The notes: generated from the letters alone by a model not told the origin. Counted from the stretch's first letter, positions 1 through 9,246 are shown. The stretch is DNA of 64,000 bases from Janibacter cremeus (GCF_013409205.1 NZ_JACCAE010000001.1:2356001-2420000), one strand, 5' to 3'. Numbers and translations are program-made.

Positions 1-99
1 CGTCGCGGCGCTCAACGCCCAGCCAGTCTGGGTGCCCCAACTCTCCGCGCCCCCCTCGTCGGTCGTCAGCAACAGGAAGATCTCCACGGCAGTGTCCAT
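1..99 (-). CDS. GPP34-like protein, N-terminal fragment
   Basis: Reading the minus strand from the ATG at 99 gives 33 open codons that run off the left edge of the window. The protein begins MDTAVEIFLLLTTDEGG and continues to GWALSAAT. The run of leucines followed by an acidic DDE/TDE-type turn and then a G-x-ALxAA helix resembles the N-terminus of GPP34 (Golgi phosphoprotein 3-like) proteins, which are common small actinobacterial proteins of unknown role. A GGAG ribosome binding site lies 4-7 bases before the ATG. Only the first helix is visible, so the family call is tentative; the coding status is better supported by the good RBS. Confidence 0.5.
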   Translation of the reverse strand, partial: MDTAVEIFLLLTTDEGGAESWGTQTGWALSAAT

Positions 100-304
100 G
101 GCTCCACGATACGAGCCCCTCCAGAGGTACAAATCAGCAATCACAGCGCTTCTACACCTGCACCAGCAGTCTCAAGGCAGCCGCCCACACCCTGGGATGT
201 AGATGAGCGCAGCTCGGATCCCCTTGTTCCAGATGTCGATCCTTCCACGGCACGGCAACCATGTGCAGCGCGCAGCCCCTCAATGCTCGGGAAAGTAGGA
301 TCGT

Positions 305-700
305 TCACCCAGACGCAACCGGCGCGAGGAGCTCGACACGGTTCCCCTGTCCATCGGCCGTATGGCAGCGCTCGTTTCCGGGGAAGTTGTGCCGTTGACT
401 CCAGTCGACGCCGAACCCTAAGTCGACCAGTCGTTCGGCGACGGCCTCGAGTTCAGTCACACTGGCGAACTGCAGAGCGGGGTGCGCTTTGAGTGCGGGA
501 TAGAACGGATCCTCTACCCCGACATGAATTTCAGCGCTCACGCTCCCGCCTTCGTCGTATGCCCGAAACCACACTCCACCTTTCGGCTTCAGGTCTTCTG
601 GCTTCTCCACCTCGCTCAGCCCAAGGCCGTCTGCGTAGAACCGCCGCGCCGTGCCCTCCGTCCCCGGAGGGCACGCAACCTGTACGTGGTGCAGTCTCAT
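305..700 (-). CDS. VOC-family (glyoxalase/dioxygenase fold) protein
   Basis: 131 aa, the usual length of a one-module VOC protein. It starts MRLHHVQVACPPG, the first beta strand with the metal-ligand-type histidine, followed by the helix RRFYADGLGL, the strand EIHVGVEDPF, and a C-terminal TADGQGNRVELL strand carrying the conserved glutamate. This layout is typical of glyoxalase I/bleomycin-resistance/dioxygenase relatives. An AAGGAG motif sits just before the ATG at 700. The gene stands alone, with 205 bases to the GPP34-like gene and 266 bases to panD; I see no structured element in either gap. The substrate cannot be inferred. Confidence 0.8.
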   Translation of the reverse strand: MRLHHVQVACPPGTEGTARRFYADGLGLSEVEKPEDLKPKGGVWFRAYDEGGSVSAEIHVGVEDPFYPALKAHPALQFASVTELEAVAERLVDLGFGVDWSQRHNFPGNERCHTADGQGNRVELLAPVASG

Positions 701-966
701 GGATTCTCCTTGCCAATCGTCGACACAAACACTCTATGCAGCATGGGCAGGTACTCCGATGAGCGATCCTCTACCGGTCAGCCGCGGGCTGCGGCGCTGA
801 AGCCGGTGGTGGTTCCTCGCGCGGGGCCACCCCCTTCGCCCTTGCTGGTGGTGACGCACGAGTAGGCAGAACAGTGCGCGAGATCTCGCCGTAGGCGTGG
901 TGACGGTGCGCTGGAGCCTCTGCGAGACTGGACGGCGGTCAACCGCCGAGATGAAGGACAACGGTC

Positions 967-1413
967 GTGCAGCGCTACATGCTCCACAGCAAGATCCACC
1001 GGGCCACGGTCACCCAGGCAGATCTGCACTACGTCGGGTCGCTGACGATCGACCTCGACCTCATGGACGCCGCGGACATGCTCCCCGGCCAGCAGGTCGA
1101 CATCGTCGACGTCGACAACGGCAACCGGTTGACCACGTACGCCATCGAGGGCGAGCGCGGCTCCGGGATCATCTGCATCAACGGTGCCGCAGCGCGTCTG
1201 GTGCAGCCCGGCGACACGATCATCATCATCGCCTACGCGTCCATGGACGACCACGAGGCACGGACCTTCGAGCCGCAGGTCGTCTTCGTCGACGAGGACA
1301 ACCGGATCGTGCAGCAGTACCACGACGCCGGTGACGTGCCCGAGGGATACGGCCTGATGACCTCGGCGGTCACCCACCGCGAGCACCCGGGTGGCGGAAC
1401 GGCCGGTGCCTGA
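967..1413 (+). CDS. panD: Aspartate 1-decarboxylase PanD
   Basis: Pyruvoyl-dependent enzyme that decarboxylates L-aspartate to beta-alanine for pantothenate and CoA synthesis. The GTG start gives [20 protein letters not shown], close to the family N-terminus, with AAGGA upstream. The self-cleavage site is visible as H21-Y-V-G24-S25: Ser25 becomes the pyruvoyl group after cleavage behind Gly24. The tail is slightly long (148 aa against about 126-140 usual). Its last 23 bases overlap the start of nadB, so the two aspartate-consuming enzymes are probably translationally coupled. CoaX and panC, often neighbours of panD in other actinobacteria, are not in the window. Confidence 0.97.
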   Translation: MQRYMLHSKIHRATVTQADLHYVGSLTIDLDLMDAADMLPGQQVDIVDVDNGNRLTTYAIEGERGSGIICINGAAARLVQPGDTIIIIAYASMDDHEARTFEPQVVFVDEDNRIVQQYHDAGDVPEGYGLMTSAVTHREHPGGGTAGA

Positions 1414-3115
1414 CCCGGCGGGGGCGGCTGCGGTCGTCCTGCCGCGCTTCCTCTCCTCCCCACCGCCCGGGTGGACGGCGCAGGCCGACGTCCTCGTCGT
1501 CGGCTCCGGCATCGCCGGCCTGACCTGCGCCCTGCGACTGCGCGAGCACGTCGACCGGGTTCTGCTGGTGACCAAGACCGAGCTGTCCGCCGGGTCGACC
1601 ACATGGGCCCAGGGTGGGATCGCCGCGGCACTCGCCCCCGAGGACTCACCGCAGGAGCACCTCGACGACACCCTCGTCGCCGGCGGAGGCCTGTGCGACG
1701 AGTCGGCCGTCGAGGTGCTTGTCACCGAGGGGCCGGCGCGGGTGCGCGAACTCATCTCCCTCGGGGCGCGCTTCGACACCGACGAGTCCGGCGCGATCAC
1801 CCTGACCCGAGAGGGCGGCCACCACCGCGACCGCATCGCCCACGCCGGTGGCGACGCCACCGGCGCCGAGATCTCCCGCGCACTCATCGCACAGCTGGAG
1901 GTCGTGCGTGCCGATCCCGGCATCGAGATCATCGAGAACGCCCTCGTCGTCGACCTGCTCACCTCCGCCGAGGGCAGCGTGTGCGGCGCGACTGTGCACG
2001 TCATCGGCGAGGGAGAGATCGACGGCGTCGGGGCGGCCCGCGCCCGGGCCGTCGTGCTCGCGACCGGAGGTCTGGGCCAGATCTATTCCTCGACGACCAA
2101 CCCTCCCGTGACCACTGGCGACGGCATGGCGGCCGCGTTGCGGGCAGGGGCTGCGCTCGCGGACCTGGAGTTCGTGCAGTTCCATCCGACCGTGATGCAC
2201 CTCGGGCCCGGGGCCAGCGGGCAGCAGCCACTGGTCTCCGAGGCGGTGCGTGGCGAGGGCGCGGTGCTCGTCGACTCCACCGGCGAGGCCTTCATGGCCG
2301 ACGTGCACCCGATGGCCGATCTCGCGCCCCGTGACGTCGTCGCCCGCGCGATCCTGGCCCGGATGGAGGTGACCGGCACCGACCACGTGTTCCTCGACGC
2401 CCGGGCGCTGGGGGGCGAGTTCCTTCAGCGGCGCTTCCCGACCATCGTCGCCCGGTGCCGCGAGCTGGGGATCGATCCGGTCACCGAGCCCATCCCCGTT
2501 GCCCCGGCGCAGCACTACGCCTCCGGTGGCGTGCGCACCGACCTGCGCGGGCGCACCAACCTGCCGGGCCTCTACGCCTGCGGCGAGGTCTCCTGCACCG
2601 GCGTGCACGGCGCCAACCGGCTCGCGAGCAACTCGCTCCTGGAGGGACTGGTCTTCGCCCACCGCATCGCCGAGGACCTCGTGGCGCGGCTGGCCGGGGG
2701 CGAGCTGCCCCTCGTCGACGCATCCGACGAGGGGAGCACCAGCCTGCTCGACGCCGGTCACCGTGATGCCCTGCAGGCGATGATGACGAAGGGGGTGGGC
2801 CCCCTTCGCTCCGGTGAGTCCACGTCCTCGGTGCTGGCCTCCTTGCACGAGCTGGCCGGGACCTTGTCCGACGCCGAGCCGGGACCGCGCAGCTGGGAGG
2901 GCACCAACCTGCTCCACCTCGGGCAGGCGTTGGCCACCGCCGCGCACCTGCGCGAGGAGACGCGCGGGGGCCACGTGCGTCGTGACCACCCGGACAGCGA
3001 CGACGAGGACTGGTCCGCCCACCTCGTCCACGTGCGCGACCCGGACGACGGCGAACTGGTCGTCATCAAGCTCGACGTCGATCCGACCCGGCCGATGCCG
3101 CGCAGTAGTTCCTGA
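1391..3115 (+). CDS. nadB: L-aspartate oxidase NadB
   Basis: FAD enzyme oxidising L-aspartate to iminoaspartate, the first step of de novo NAD synthesis. 574 aa. The dinucleotide-binding motif VVGSGIAGL lies at about residues 36-44; the [11 protein letters not shown] segment that contacts FAD follows, and [10 protein letters not shown] plus [22 protein letters not shown] are the typical active-site and FAD-binding blocks of NadB rather than SdhA. The GTG start overlaps panD; no separate RBS is clear, in line with coupling. NadA, the partner quinolinate synthase, is not in the window. A perfect 9-base inverted repeat (2787-2808) built from the window-wide CGAAGGGGG motif lies inside the coding region. 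Confidence 0.96.
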   Translation: MAERPVPDPAGAAAVVLPRFLSSPPPGWTAQADVLVVGSGIAGLTCALRLREHVDRVLLVTKTELSAGSTTWAQGGIAAALAPEDSPQEHLDDTLVAGGGLCDESAVEVLVTEGPARVRELISLGARFDTDESGAITLTREGGHHRDRIAHAGGDATGAEISRALIAQLEVVRADPGIEIIENALVVDLLTSAEGSVCGATVHVIGEGEIDGVGAARARAVVLATGGLGQIYSSTTNPPVTTGDGMAAALRAGAALADLEFVQFHPTVMHLGPGASGQQPLVSEAVRGEGAVLVDSTGEAFMADVHPMADLAPRDVVARAILARMEVTGTDHVFLDARALGGEFLQRRFPTIVARCRELGIDPVTEPIPVAPAQHYASGGVRTDLRGRTNLPGLYACGEVSCTGVHGANRLASNSLLEGLVFAHRIAEDLVARLAGGELPLVDASDEGSTSLLDAGHRDALQAMMTKGVGPLRSGESTSSVLASLHELAGTLSDAEPGPRSWEGTNLLHLGQALATAAHLREETRGGHVRRDHPDSDDEDWSAHLVHVRDPDDGELVVIKLDVDPTRPMPRSSS

Positions 3116-3146
3116 GCGGTCTTCGGCGCTGCCGTACCCTCAGCAC

Positions 3147-4052
3147 GTGATCGCGTCAGAGAAGGATCCGTCCACGAGCTACTTCCCACTCGGGGCAGCG
3201 CGGCGTCTCGTAGGCACCGCCCTGACCGAGGACCTCGGCCCCGACGGTCTCGACGTCACGAGCTCCGCGACGATCCCCGCCGACCAGACGGCGACCGGTC
3301 ACGTCGTCGCCCGCGAGCCCGGCGTCCTCGCCGGCGCGCCGATCATCGCCCCCGTCCTCGACGGCGTGGCCTCGATGACGGGAGGGACGCCCCCTTCGCT
3401 CGAGGTGCGGATCGCCGACGGAACCCGACTGGAAGCCGGTGACGTCATCGCGGTCCTTCACGGTCCCGTCCGGCAGGTGCTCATGGCCGAGCGCATGATG
3501 CTCAACATCCTCTCTCGCCTGTCCGGCGTCGCCTCGCACACCCGCCGCTGGGCCGATGCCCTCGCCGGGACCCGATGCACGGTGCTCGACACCCGCAAGA
3601 CGACGCCGGGCCTGCGCGAGCTGGAGAAGTACGCCGTGCGAGCCGGAGGAGGCACCAACAAGCGAATGGGTCTCTTCGACGTGGCGATGGTCAAGGACAA
3701 CCACGTCGTTGCCGCCGGGGGAGTGGCTGCCGCCTACGCCGCGATCCGGACGCGCCATCCCGATGTCGCGATCGAGGTGGAGGTCGAGTCGACCCAGCAG
3801 GCACTGGAGGCGCTCGAGGCCGGGGCGCGATTCCTCATGTGCGACAACATGTCCATCGACCTGCTGCGCGCGACGGTCGCCGCCGCCCGGTCCTGGGTCG
3901 CCGAGCGAGGTGAGGGCGTCGAGATCGAGGCGACCGGTGGACTGACCCTCGACGTCGCCGCCGCGTACGCAGCGACCGGGATCGACTACATGAGCGTCGG
4001 CGGGCTCACCCACTCCTCGCCGATCATCGACCTCGCGCTCGATCTGGACTGA
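3147..4052 (+). CDS. nadC: Nicotinate-nucleotide pyrophosphorylase NadC
   Basis: Converts quinolinate and PRPP to nicotinate mononucleotide, CO2 and pyrophosphate. 301 aa from the GTG at 3147. Visible family blocks: LTEDLGPDGLDVTS near the N-terminus, AERMMLNILSRLSGVAS, LDTRKTTPGLRELEKYAVRAGG (the PRPP/quinolinate-binding Arg and Lys), FDVAMVKDNH, and the phosphate-binding GGLTLDVAAAYAATGIDYMSVGGLTHS. The longer open frame upstream is only the shadow of nadB. A TACCCT box ends 6 bases before this GTG and there is no Shine-Dalgarno motif, so a leaderless transcript may start here in addition to readthrough from nadB. Confidence 0.95.
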   Translation: MIASEKDPSTSYFPLGAARRLVGTALTEDLGPDGLDVTSSATIPADQTATGHVVAREPGVLAGAPIIAPVLDGVASMTGGTPPSLEVRIADGTRLEAGDVIAVLHGPVRQVLMAERMMLNILSRLSGVASHTRRWADALAGTRCTVLDTRKTTPGLRELEKYAVRAGGGTNKRMGLFDVAMVKDNHVVAAGGVAAAYAAIRTRHPDVAIEVEVESTQQALEALEAGARFLMCDNMSIDLLRATVAAARSWVAERGEGVEIEATGGLTLDVAAAYAATGIDYMSVGGLTHSSPIIDLALDLD

Positions 4053-4054
4053 TC

Positions 4055-4678
4055 GTGCTGACGGTACGGGGACTGACCAAGGCCTTCGGCGGGCGGACCG
4101 TCCTCGCTGGACTCGACCTCGAGGTCGGCGCGAGTGAGGTCGTGGCTCTCGTCGGGCCGAACGGCATCGGTAAGTCCACGGCACTGCGGTGCATCCTCGG
4201 CGGAGAGAGCACGGACGCGGGGGAGGTCCTTCTCGGTGGGCGCCGGCTGGACACCCGGGTGCCGCAGACCCGACGGGAGGTGTGCGCCGTCCTCGGTGAC
4301 TTCGGCGTGCTGCCCGAGCTGACCGTCGCCGAGCACCTCGACATCCTCGCCCGCGGACACGGTGCCGGTGCGCCGTCAGCGGTGGTGGTGGCGGCGCTCG
4401 AGGAGGCACGCATCGACCACGTCGCCGACCAGGTGCCCAGCACGCTCTCCTCGGGTCAGGCACAGCGCTTCGCGCTCGCGACCGCGATGGTCCGGCCGTG
4501 GGAGCTGCTCATCGCCGACGAACCGGAGCAGCGTCTCGACGACGCCGGCCGGGAGTGGTTGGGGGACTGGCTGGCAGAGCAGGCCGCGTCCGACCGGGCC
4601 GTACTCGTGGCCTGCCACGACCCGGAAGTGGTGCGGCGCAGCGGTGCCAGCGTCGTCCATCTCGATTCACATGACTGA
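4055..4678 (+). CDS. ABC transporter ATP-binding protein
   Basis: 207 aa. Walker A GPNGIGKST at about 34-42, signature-like LSSGQAQR at about 130, Walker B LLIADEP, and the switch histidine in LVACHDPEVV. It starts with GTG two bases after nadC and overlaps the next gene by 8 bases, so it is read with the following membrane protein and the pair probably forms an ABC-type exporter. Substrate unknown. The position behind nadC may only reflect operon readthrough. Confidence 0.88.
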   Translation: MLTVRGLTKAFGGRTVLAGLDLEVGASEVVALVGPNGIGKSTALRCILGGESTDAGEVLLGGRRLDTRVPQTRREVCAVLGDFGVLPELTVAEHLDILARGHGAGAPSAVVVAALEEARIDHVADQVPSTLSSGQAQRFALATAMVRPWELLIADEPEQRLDDAGREWLGDWLAEQAASDRAVLVACHDPEVVRRSGASVVHLDSHD

Positions 4679-6005
4679 GCGGTCCCTCGACTCGGGGCAC
4701 TTCGTCGGTGACGTGGCTGCTGCGCGGGCCGTGCTCCGTGGCCGGCGGAACGCGGTCGACGCCGCCAGCTGGGGGCAGATCGTCCAGGACTGGTACGTCG
4801 GGATCTTCATCGCGGCCACCCTGCTGACGATGGTTTTCGCCGCGACCGGCCCGGCCATCCTCAGCCCGGACTGCGACACGGTGACCTGCCTCAGCAGGTC
4901 CGGGTACCGGGCGTTGGCGACCGGGTTGGCCGTGGCCGGCGTGATCGGGGTGTGGGCCGGCCTGCGATCCGCCGGCCCGGCCTCGAGCGATCCCGGCCGG
5001 GCCACCTGGCTGCTGTCGACGCCCGCCGATCGCGGAGTGCTGTTGCGCGGTGCCATCACGTCCACGGCCTTCGTCGCCGTCGTCGTCGGGTCATTGTGGG
5101 GTGCCTTGGTCGGCATCGCTCTCGCCGGTGGGTCGGGTCACGCGGGCGGTGCGCTGCCCGTGGTGCTGTCGGTCGCTGGTGGCGGTCTGCTCGCGACGCT
5201 CGTCCTGATCATCGCCTCGCTCCACGGCCAGGGCGGCTCCGTCCTACCCGCTCGATCCGCCCGCGCGGTCGGCGATGCCGAGCTGGCCCGCGCCGGTCAG
5301 GTGGTGCAGGCGGTGAGCGCGTCGACGCTCATGCTCAGCGGGACCGCGCTGCAGGTCCTCGCGGCGCGTCGGCGCTTGGCTCGCCGAGGTCGCTATGTCA
5401 GTGGCCCGGGAGCCGGGGGATGCCTGTCCGGACTCCTCGTCCACGAGCTGCGGGCGTTGCGCCGGCGGGCCGGACGGGTGCTCGTCATGCTCGCTGCGTG
5501 CCTCGGGGCGCTCGCCGTCGGCCTGCTCATGGGACGTCTGGCGGGAGTCATCGTGGCCGCGCTGGCCGTCTTCGTCGCCGCGCGCACGAGTGGCGGCGGC
5601 GTGGGGATGTGGGTGGGGAGCCCGGGACTACGCCGCTCGCTGCCGGCGCATCCCGCCGCGGTCACTGCGGTGCTGGTCGTACCTCCCTTCGCGGTCGCGC
5701 TCATCGGCTCCGTCATCGCCCTCCTCGGTCTGGGGCTGGCTTGGTACGCGCCGGTCCTGCTCGCCCTGGGGGCGACGGCCGGAACGCTGCGGTCCCAGGA
5801 CCCGCCTCCCGGCCTTGGGGTGGTCGTGTCCACACCGGCGGGTGCCGTGCAGACGGGGCTCGTCGCGGGACTGGTGCTGGGGACCGACCTGGCCCTGGCG
5901 AGTGCCGCCGCCGTGCTCATCGCGGATGCCGTGGATGCCGGGCCGCTCGTTCTCGTCCTCGGGGTCGCTCTGCTCGCCTGGCAGGTCCTGCGCTCGCGGG
6001 ACTGA
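4671..6005 (+). CDS. Polytopic membrane protein, DUF6297-like, ABC partner
   Basis: 444 aa from the ATG at 4671, which overlaps the ATPase stop by 8 bases. The first about 60 residues are soluble (MTERSLDSGHFVGDVAAARA), followed by many hydrophobic segments: WYVGIFIAATLLTMVF, GLAVAGVIGVWAGL, STAFVAVVVGSLWGALVGIAL, several more in the C-terminal half. Between them lies a basic segment ARRRLARRGRY. It looks like the DUF6297-type membrane proteins of actinobacteria; the name is from memory of the family and not verified. Inferred role: permease of the upstream ATPase. The longer open frame beginning at 4362 is a shadow of the ATPase gene. Confidence 0.7.
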   Translation: MTERSLDSGHFVGDVAAARAVLRGRRNAVDAASWGQIVQDWYVGIFIAATLLTMVFAATGPAILSPDCDTVTCLSRSGYRALATGLAVAGVIGVWAGLRSAGPASSDPGRATWLLSTPADRGVLLRGAITSTAFVAVVVGSLWGALVGIALAGGSGHAGGALPVVLSVAGGGLLATLVLIIASLHGQGGSVLPARSARAVGDAELARAGQVVQAVSASTLMLSGTALQVLAARRRLARRGRYVSGPGAGGCLSGLLVHELRALRRRAGRVLVMLAACLGALAVGLLMGRLAGVIVAALAVFVAARTSGGGVGMWVGSPGLRRSLPAHPAAVTAVLVVPPFAVALIGSVIALLGLGLAWYAPVLLALGATAGTLRSQDPPPGLGVVVSTPAGAVQTGLVAGLVLGTDLALASAAAVLIADAVDAGPLVLVLGVALLAWQVLRSRD

Positions 6006-6048
6006 GCGGATTCGGGGGGCAGGAGGTTCGTGGATATCGTGGTGACCC

Positions 6049-7557
6049 GTGAGTGACACCCCCAACGAGCCCCCTGTCGACGACGAGCTCCCGGAGCAGA
6101 TGCGCATCCGGCGCGAGAAGCGCGACCGCATCCTCGCCGACGGCAGGCAGGCCTACCCGGTCGGTGCCTCCCGCACCCACACACTCGCACAGGTCAACGA
6201 CACCTGGGGCCACCTCGAGACCGGTGAGGAGACCCAGGACGTCGTCACCGTCGCGGGGCGCGTGATGTTCGTGCGCAACACCGGCAAGCTCGCCTTCGCT
6301 GCGCTGCAGGAGGGGGTCGGCACACGTCTGCAGATCATGCTCTCCCTCGCCGAGGTCGGCCAGGAGGCTCTCGACGCGTGGAAGCACGAAGTCGACCTGG
6401 GCGACCACGTCGCGGTCACCGGCCGGGTGATCCGCTCCCGTCGCGGGGAGCTGTCGGTCATGGCGACCTCCTGGACGATGGCCTCGAAGGCGCTGCGCCC
6501 CCTTCCCGTCCTGCACAAGGAGCTGTCGGAGGAGGCACGCGTGCGCCAGCGCTATGCCGACCTCGTGGTGCGCCAGGAGGCCCGTGACATGGTCCGCCTG
6601 CGCGCTCAGATCGTGCGCGCCATTCGGGAGACGTTGCACGCGCGGGAGTTCATCGAGATCGAGACGCCGGTGTTGCAGCTCATTCACGGTGGTGCCGCGG
6701 CACGTCCTTTCCAGACGCACATGAATGCCTTCGACCAGGGGATGTCGCTGCGCATTGCCCTCGAGCTGCCGCTGAAGAAGGCCGTCGTCGGTGGCGTGGA
6801 CCGCGTCTACGAGATGGGCCGCCTTTTCCGTAACGAGGGTGTGGACTCCACGCACTCCCCGGAATTCACCTCGCTCGAGGTCTACGAGGCCTGGGGCGAC
6901 CAGTTCACGATGGCCGAGCTGATCAAGTCGCTCATTCTTGCCGCCGCAGATGTCGCCGGGACCCGACAGGTGACCACGGCTGCCGGTGATGTCGACCTCG
7001 ACGGCCAGTGGCAGTGGCTCTCCTTCTACCCGGCACTGAGCGCGGCCGTGGGCGAGGACGTCGACGTCACCACCCCGATCGAGCGTCTGCGTGCGATCGC
7101 CCGGGCGAAGGGGGTCGACCTCGACCCCTCGTGGGACGCCGGCAAGGCCGCCATGGAGTTGGTCGCCGAGCTCGTCGAGCCGAGCTGCGTCCAGCCGACC
7201 TTCATCTGCGACTACCCGGCCATCGCCCAGCCACTGGCCCGTCCGCACCGGGAGAAGGGGAAGGAGGGCCTCATCGAGGCCTGGGACCTCTTCATCGGTG
7301 GCGTCGAGCGCGGCACGGCGTTCTCCGAGCTGATCGACCCGGTGATCCAGCGCGAGGTCCTTGTGGACCAGTCCCGTCGAGCGGCTGCAGGTGACGACGA
7401 GGCAATGCAGCTGGACGAGGACTTCCTGCGGGCGCTGGAGTTCGGTGCCCCGCCGATGGGTGGTCTGGGTCTGGGCATTGATCGCCTGATCATGCTCTTC
7501 ACCGGTGCCGGTATCCGCGAGACCATTCTCTTCCCGCACACCAAGCCCGAAGCCTGA
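6049..7557 (+). CDS. lysS: Lysyl-tRNA synthetase, class II
   Basis: Charges tRNA-Lys. 502 aa. N-terminal OB fold with VAGRVMFVRNTGKLAF and SRRGELSV; motif 1 region REFIEIETPVL; motif 2 GRLFRNEGVDSTHSPEFTSLE; motif 3 GLGLGIDRLIMLFTG; ends with FPHTKPEA. The C-terminal sequence differs from E. coli LysS in the way mycobacterial LysS does (for instance AWDLFIGGVERGTAFSEL). A TATCGT box ends 8 bases before the GTG and no Shine-Dalgarno is apparent, which points to a leaderless mRNA. lsr2 follows after one small gene, the order known from M. tuberculosis. Confidence 0.96.
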   Translation: MSDTPNEPPVDDELPEQMRIRREKRDRILADGRQAYPVGASRTHTLAQVNDTWGHLETGEETQDVVTVAGRVMFVRNTGKLAFAALQEGVGTRLQIMLSLAEVGQEALDAWKHEVDLGDHVAVTGRVIRSRRGELSVMATSWTMASKALRPLPVLHKELSEEARVRQRYADLVVRQEARDMVRLRAQIVRAIRETLHAREFIEIETPVLQLIHGGAAARPFQTHMNAFDQGMSLRIALELPLKKAVVGGVDRVYEMGRLFRNEGVDSTHSPEFTSLEVYEAWGDQFTMAELIKSLILAAADVAGTRQVTTAAGDVDLDGQWQWLSFYPALSAAVGEDVDVTTPIERLRAIARAKGVDLDPSWDAGKAAMELVAELVEPSCVQPTFICDYPAIAQPLARPHREKGKEGLIEAWDLFIGGVERGTAFSELIDPVIQREVLVDQSRRAAAGDDEAMQLDEDFLRALEFGAPPMGGLGLGIDRLIMLFTGAGIRETILFPHTKPEA

Positions 7558-7559
7558 CC

Positions 7560-7796
7560 ATGGGTGCCTTCATCAACGACTTCTGGCCATATTTGGCGGC
7601 GTTGCTGCCCACCGTCGGGGTCGCTTATCTCTTCTACTGGGTCATCCGGTACATGATCGAGGCAGACCGAAGTGAGCGAAAAGCCATTGCGAAATGGAAT
7701 GCCGAGCACGGCGACAACGTGAAGGGTAATCGTCAGCCCCTGCCGCCCAAAGACGGTCCTGTGGACAACTCATTGGGTGATTCGCGGGACTCATGA
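7560..7796 (+). CDS. Small membrane protein of unknown function
   Basis: 78 aa. One hydrophobic segment (YLAALLPTVGVAYLFYWVIRYM, about residues 11-32) followed by a charged cytoplasmic-type tail EADRSERKAIAKWNAEHGD and a Pro/Asp-rich end. It starts two bases after the lysS stop, so it is probably co-transcribed with lysS. No enzyme motif. Its base composition is lower in GC than its neighbours, as is the leader of lsr2 behind it. Coding status rests on the position, the clear membrane helix and the lack of a competing frame. Confidence 0.65.
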   Translation: MGAFINDFWPYLAALLPTVGVAYLFYWVIRYMIEADRSERKAIAKWNAEHGDNVKGNRQPLPPKDGPVDNSLGDSRDS

Positions 7797-7846
7797 CTAT
7801 TGTGGAATGTGGTCAGCAAAACATTCTTCATGAAACGGAGTCAGCC

Positions 7847-8173
7847 ATGGCCCAGCGAGTTGAAATCATCCTCGAGGACGACATCGACGGGGGTGACGCG
7901 ACCGAGACCGTCACCTTCGGCCTCGACGGCGTGACCTACGAGATCGACCTCAACGACAGCAACGCCGCCGCACTGCGCGACGCCCTCGCCGGCTACGTCG
8001 GGGCCGGTCGTCGGGTGGCCGGTCGTCGCAGCAGTGGTTCCTCCTCCTCGCGGTCCAACAGCGGGGAGCTGGCCAAGATCCGCCAGTGGGCGCGGTCCAA
8101 CGGCTACGACGTGTCCGACCGCGGCCGGATCAGCAAGAAGGTCCGCGAGGCCTACGCCAAGGCCAACGGCTGA
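7847..8173 (+). CDS. lsr2: Nucleoid-associated protein Lsr2
   Basis: Actinobacterial H-NS-like protein that coats AT-rich DNA and silences transferred genes. 108 aa from the ATG at 7847, which has GGAG 7-10 bases upstream; an 18-codon in-frame extension to 7793 lacks the family sequence and is rejected. The N-terminal dimerisation beta-sheet reads MAQRVEIILEDDIDGG and VTYEIDLNDSNAAALRDAL; after a Ser/Arg linker the DNA-binding part IRQWARSNGYDVSDRGRI carries the AT-hook-like RGR. A candidate promoter lies at 7800-7827 (TTGTGG, 16 bases, CATTCT). Confidence 0.95.
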   Translation: MAQRVEIILEDDIDGGDATETVTFGLDGVTYEIDLNDSNAAALRDALAGYVGAGRRVAGRRSSGSSSSRSNSGELAKIRQWARSNGYDVSDRGRISKKVREAYAKANG

Positions 8174-8178
8174 GCGAG

Positions 8179-8796
8179 GTGCCTGCTGAGGAGCTGCGCG
8201 CCGTCGTCGCGGAGCTCGACCGGCATCTTGCCTTCCTCACGGTCCGGGTCGTCGACGACGGCGACCCGGACCGTGGCATTCCCCTGGCGCGTGCATCACA
8301 GATCGCACCGCCGTGGATCGAGGCCTACCGCGAGGTGACGATCGCCCAGTCCGGCACCGCGCCGGCCGGGATGCCCGCGGCGTTCGTCCTGCAGTACCTG
8401 CTCGACCCGCTGGCGACGGTCATCGCGACCGCGGCGGTGCACACCCCCTTCGCCCTCGACGCCGACCCGGCGCTGTGGTCGCTCGATCTCGATCCGACCT
8501 ACCTCTACCCGGTGGCGGTGCAGCTTCGACACGGTGACCACCGACGGATCGCCGACGATGTGGACCGGCACGACGCCGCCTTCTCGGGCTACAGCGCCAC
8601 GGGTACCGCACTCGCGACGGACCTGCCGACGCCCACGAAGATGAGCAGCCGGCAGCGCTTGGGCATGGTCGAGGACATGTGGGAGATCGCCCTGTCCCGG
8701 ATCCTGGGTGCTGCGCCACCGGCCCGCAGGTCGTGCTGCCTGATGTACGCACTGCCCGGACTGACCGCGTGCGCCGGGTGCCCGCGGCAGGCGTGA
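8179..8796 (+). CDS. FhuF-like (2Fe-2S)-binding protein
   Basis: 205 aa from the GTG at 8179. The C-terminus RRSCCLMYALPGLTACAGC has the exact C-C-x10-C-x2-C spacing of the [2Fe-2S] site in FhuF-type ferric-siderophore reductases, including the aromatic and LPG between the cysteine pairs. The rest is a poorly conserved helical domain with no other motif I recognise. Role inferred from the family: reduction of Fe(III) in siderophores in the cytoplasm. It sits five bases after lsr2 and ends 22 bases from a convergent gene. No siderophore transporter is in the window. Confidence 0.75.
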   Translation: MPAEELRAVVAELDRHLAFLTVRVVDDGDPDRGIPLARASQIAPPWIEAYREVTIAQSGTAPAGMPAAFVLQYLLDPLATVIATAAVHTPFALDADPALWSLDLDPTYLYPVAVQLRHGDHRRIADDVDRHDAAFSGYSATGTALATDLPTPTKMSSRQRLGMVEDMWEIALSRILGAAPPARRSCCLMYALPGLTACAGCPRQA

Positions 8797-8818
8797 GCGG
8801 CGCACGCGTGGACGTCGC

Positions 8819-9193
8819 TCAGGTCGGAGCCACCGGGGTCGTGACCAGCCACTGTGTGCCCCACGGGTCGACCAGACGTCCGGCGCGGGCCCCGTAGGGC
8901 TGGTCGTCCACGGGGAAGACGACGTCGGCCCCCTGGGCGAGCGCACGCTCGGCGACGGCGTCCGGGTCGGCGCAGACGACCTCGATGATGGCGCCCGGTG
9001 ACGGGACGGGGTCGTGCTCGTCGGCGTCCTTGAGGCTGAGCGCGCGTCCGGCGACGTGCACGGTGGCGTGCTGGACCGTCCCGGCGTGGCGGTGCACCGG
9101 TCCTTCGGTGGCGTCGAGGACGTCGACCATGAAGGCGATGGCGGCCGTGGCGTCGCGCACGACGAGTTTGGGGGAGACCTGGATGTCGTTCAT
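8819..9193 (-). CDS. VOC-family protein (PhnB/glyoxalase type)
   Basis: 124 aa from the ATG at 9193. MNDIQVSPKLVVRDATAAIAFMVDVLDA is the opening of a VOC module, followed by HATVHVAGRALSLKDADEHD and the C-terminal VVFPVDDQPYGARAGRLVDPWGTQWLV, which is the block seen in PhnB-like/bleomycin-resistance-like members (Y-G-x-R-x-G-x-x-x-D-P-x-G). The 67-codon upstream extension is Gly/Ala/Arg-rich shadow sequence from the ligase region and is not coding. Substrate unknown. Confidence 0.85.
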   Translation of the reverse strand: MNDIQVSPKLVVRDATAAIAFMVDVLDATEGPVHRHAGTVQHATVHVAGRALSLKDADEHDPVPSPGAIIEVVCADPDAVAERALAQGADVVFPVDDQPYGARAGRLVDPWGTQWLVTTPVAPT

Positions 9194-9246
9194 GGCACCA
9201 GTGTGTTCCTCGGTCGTCAGCGGTGTCTTGGACGTTTCGGAGGCGG

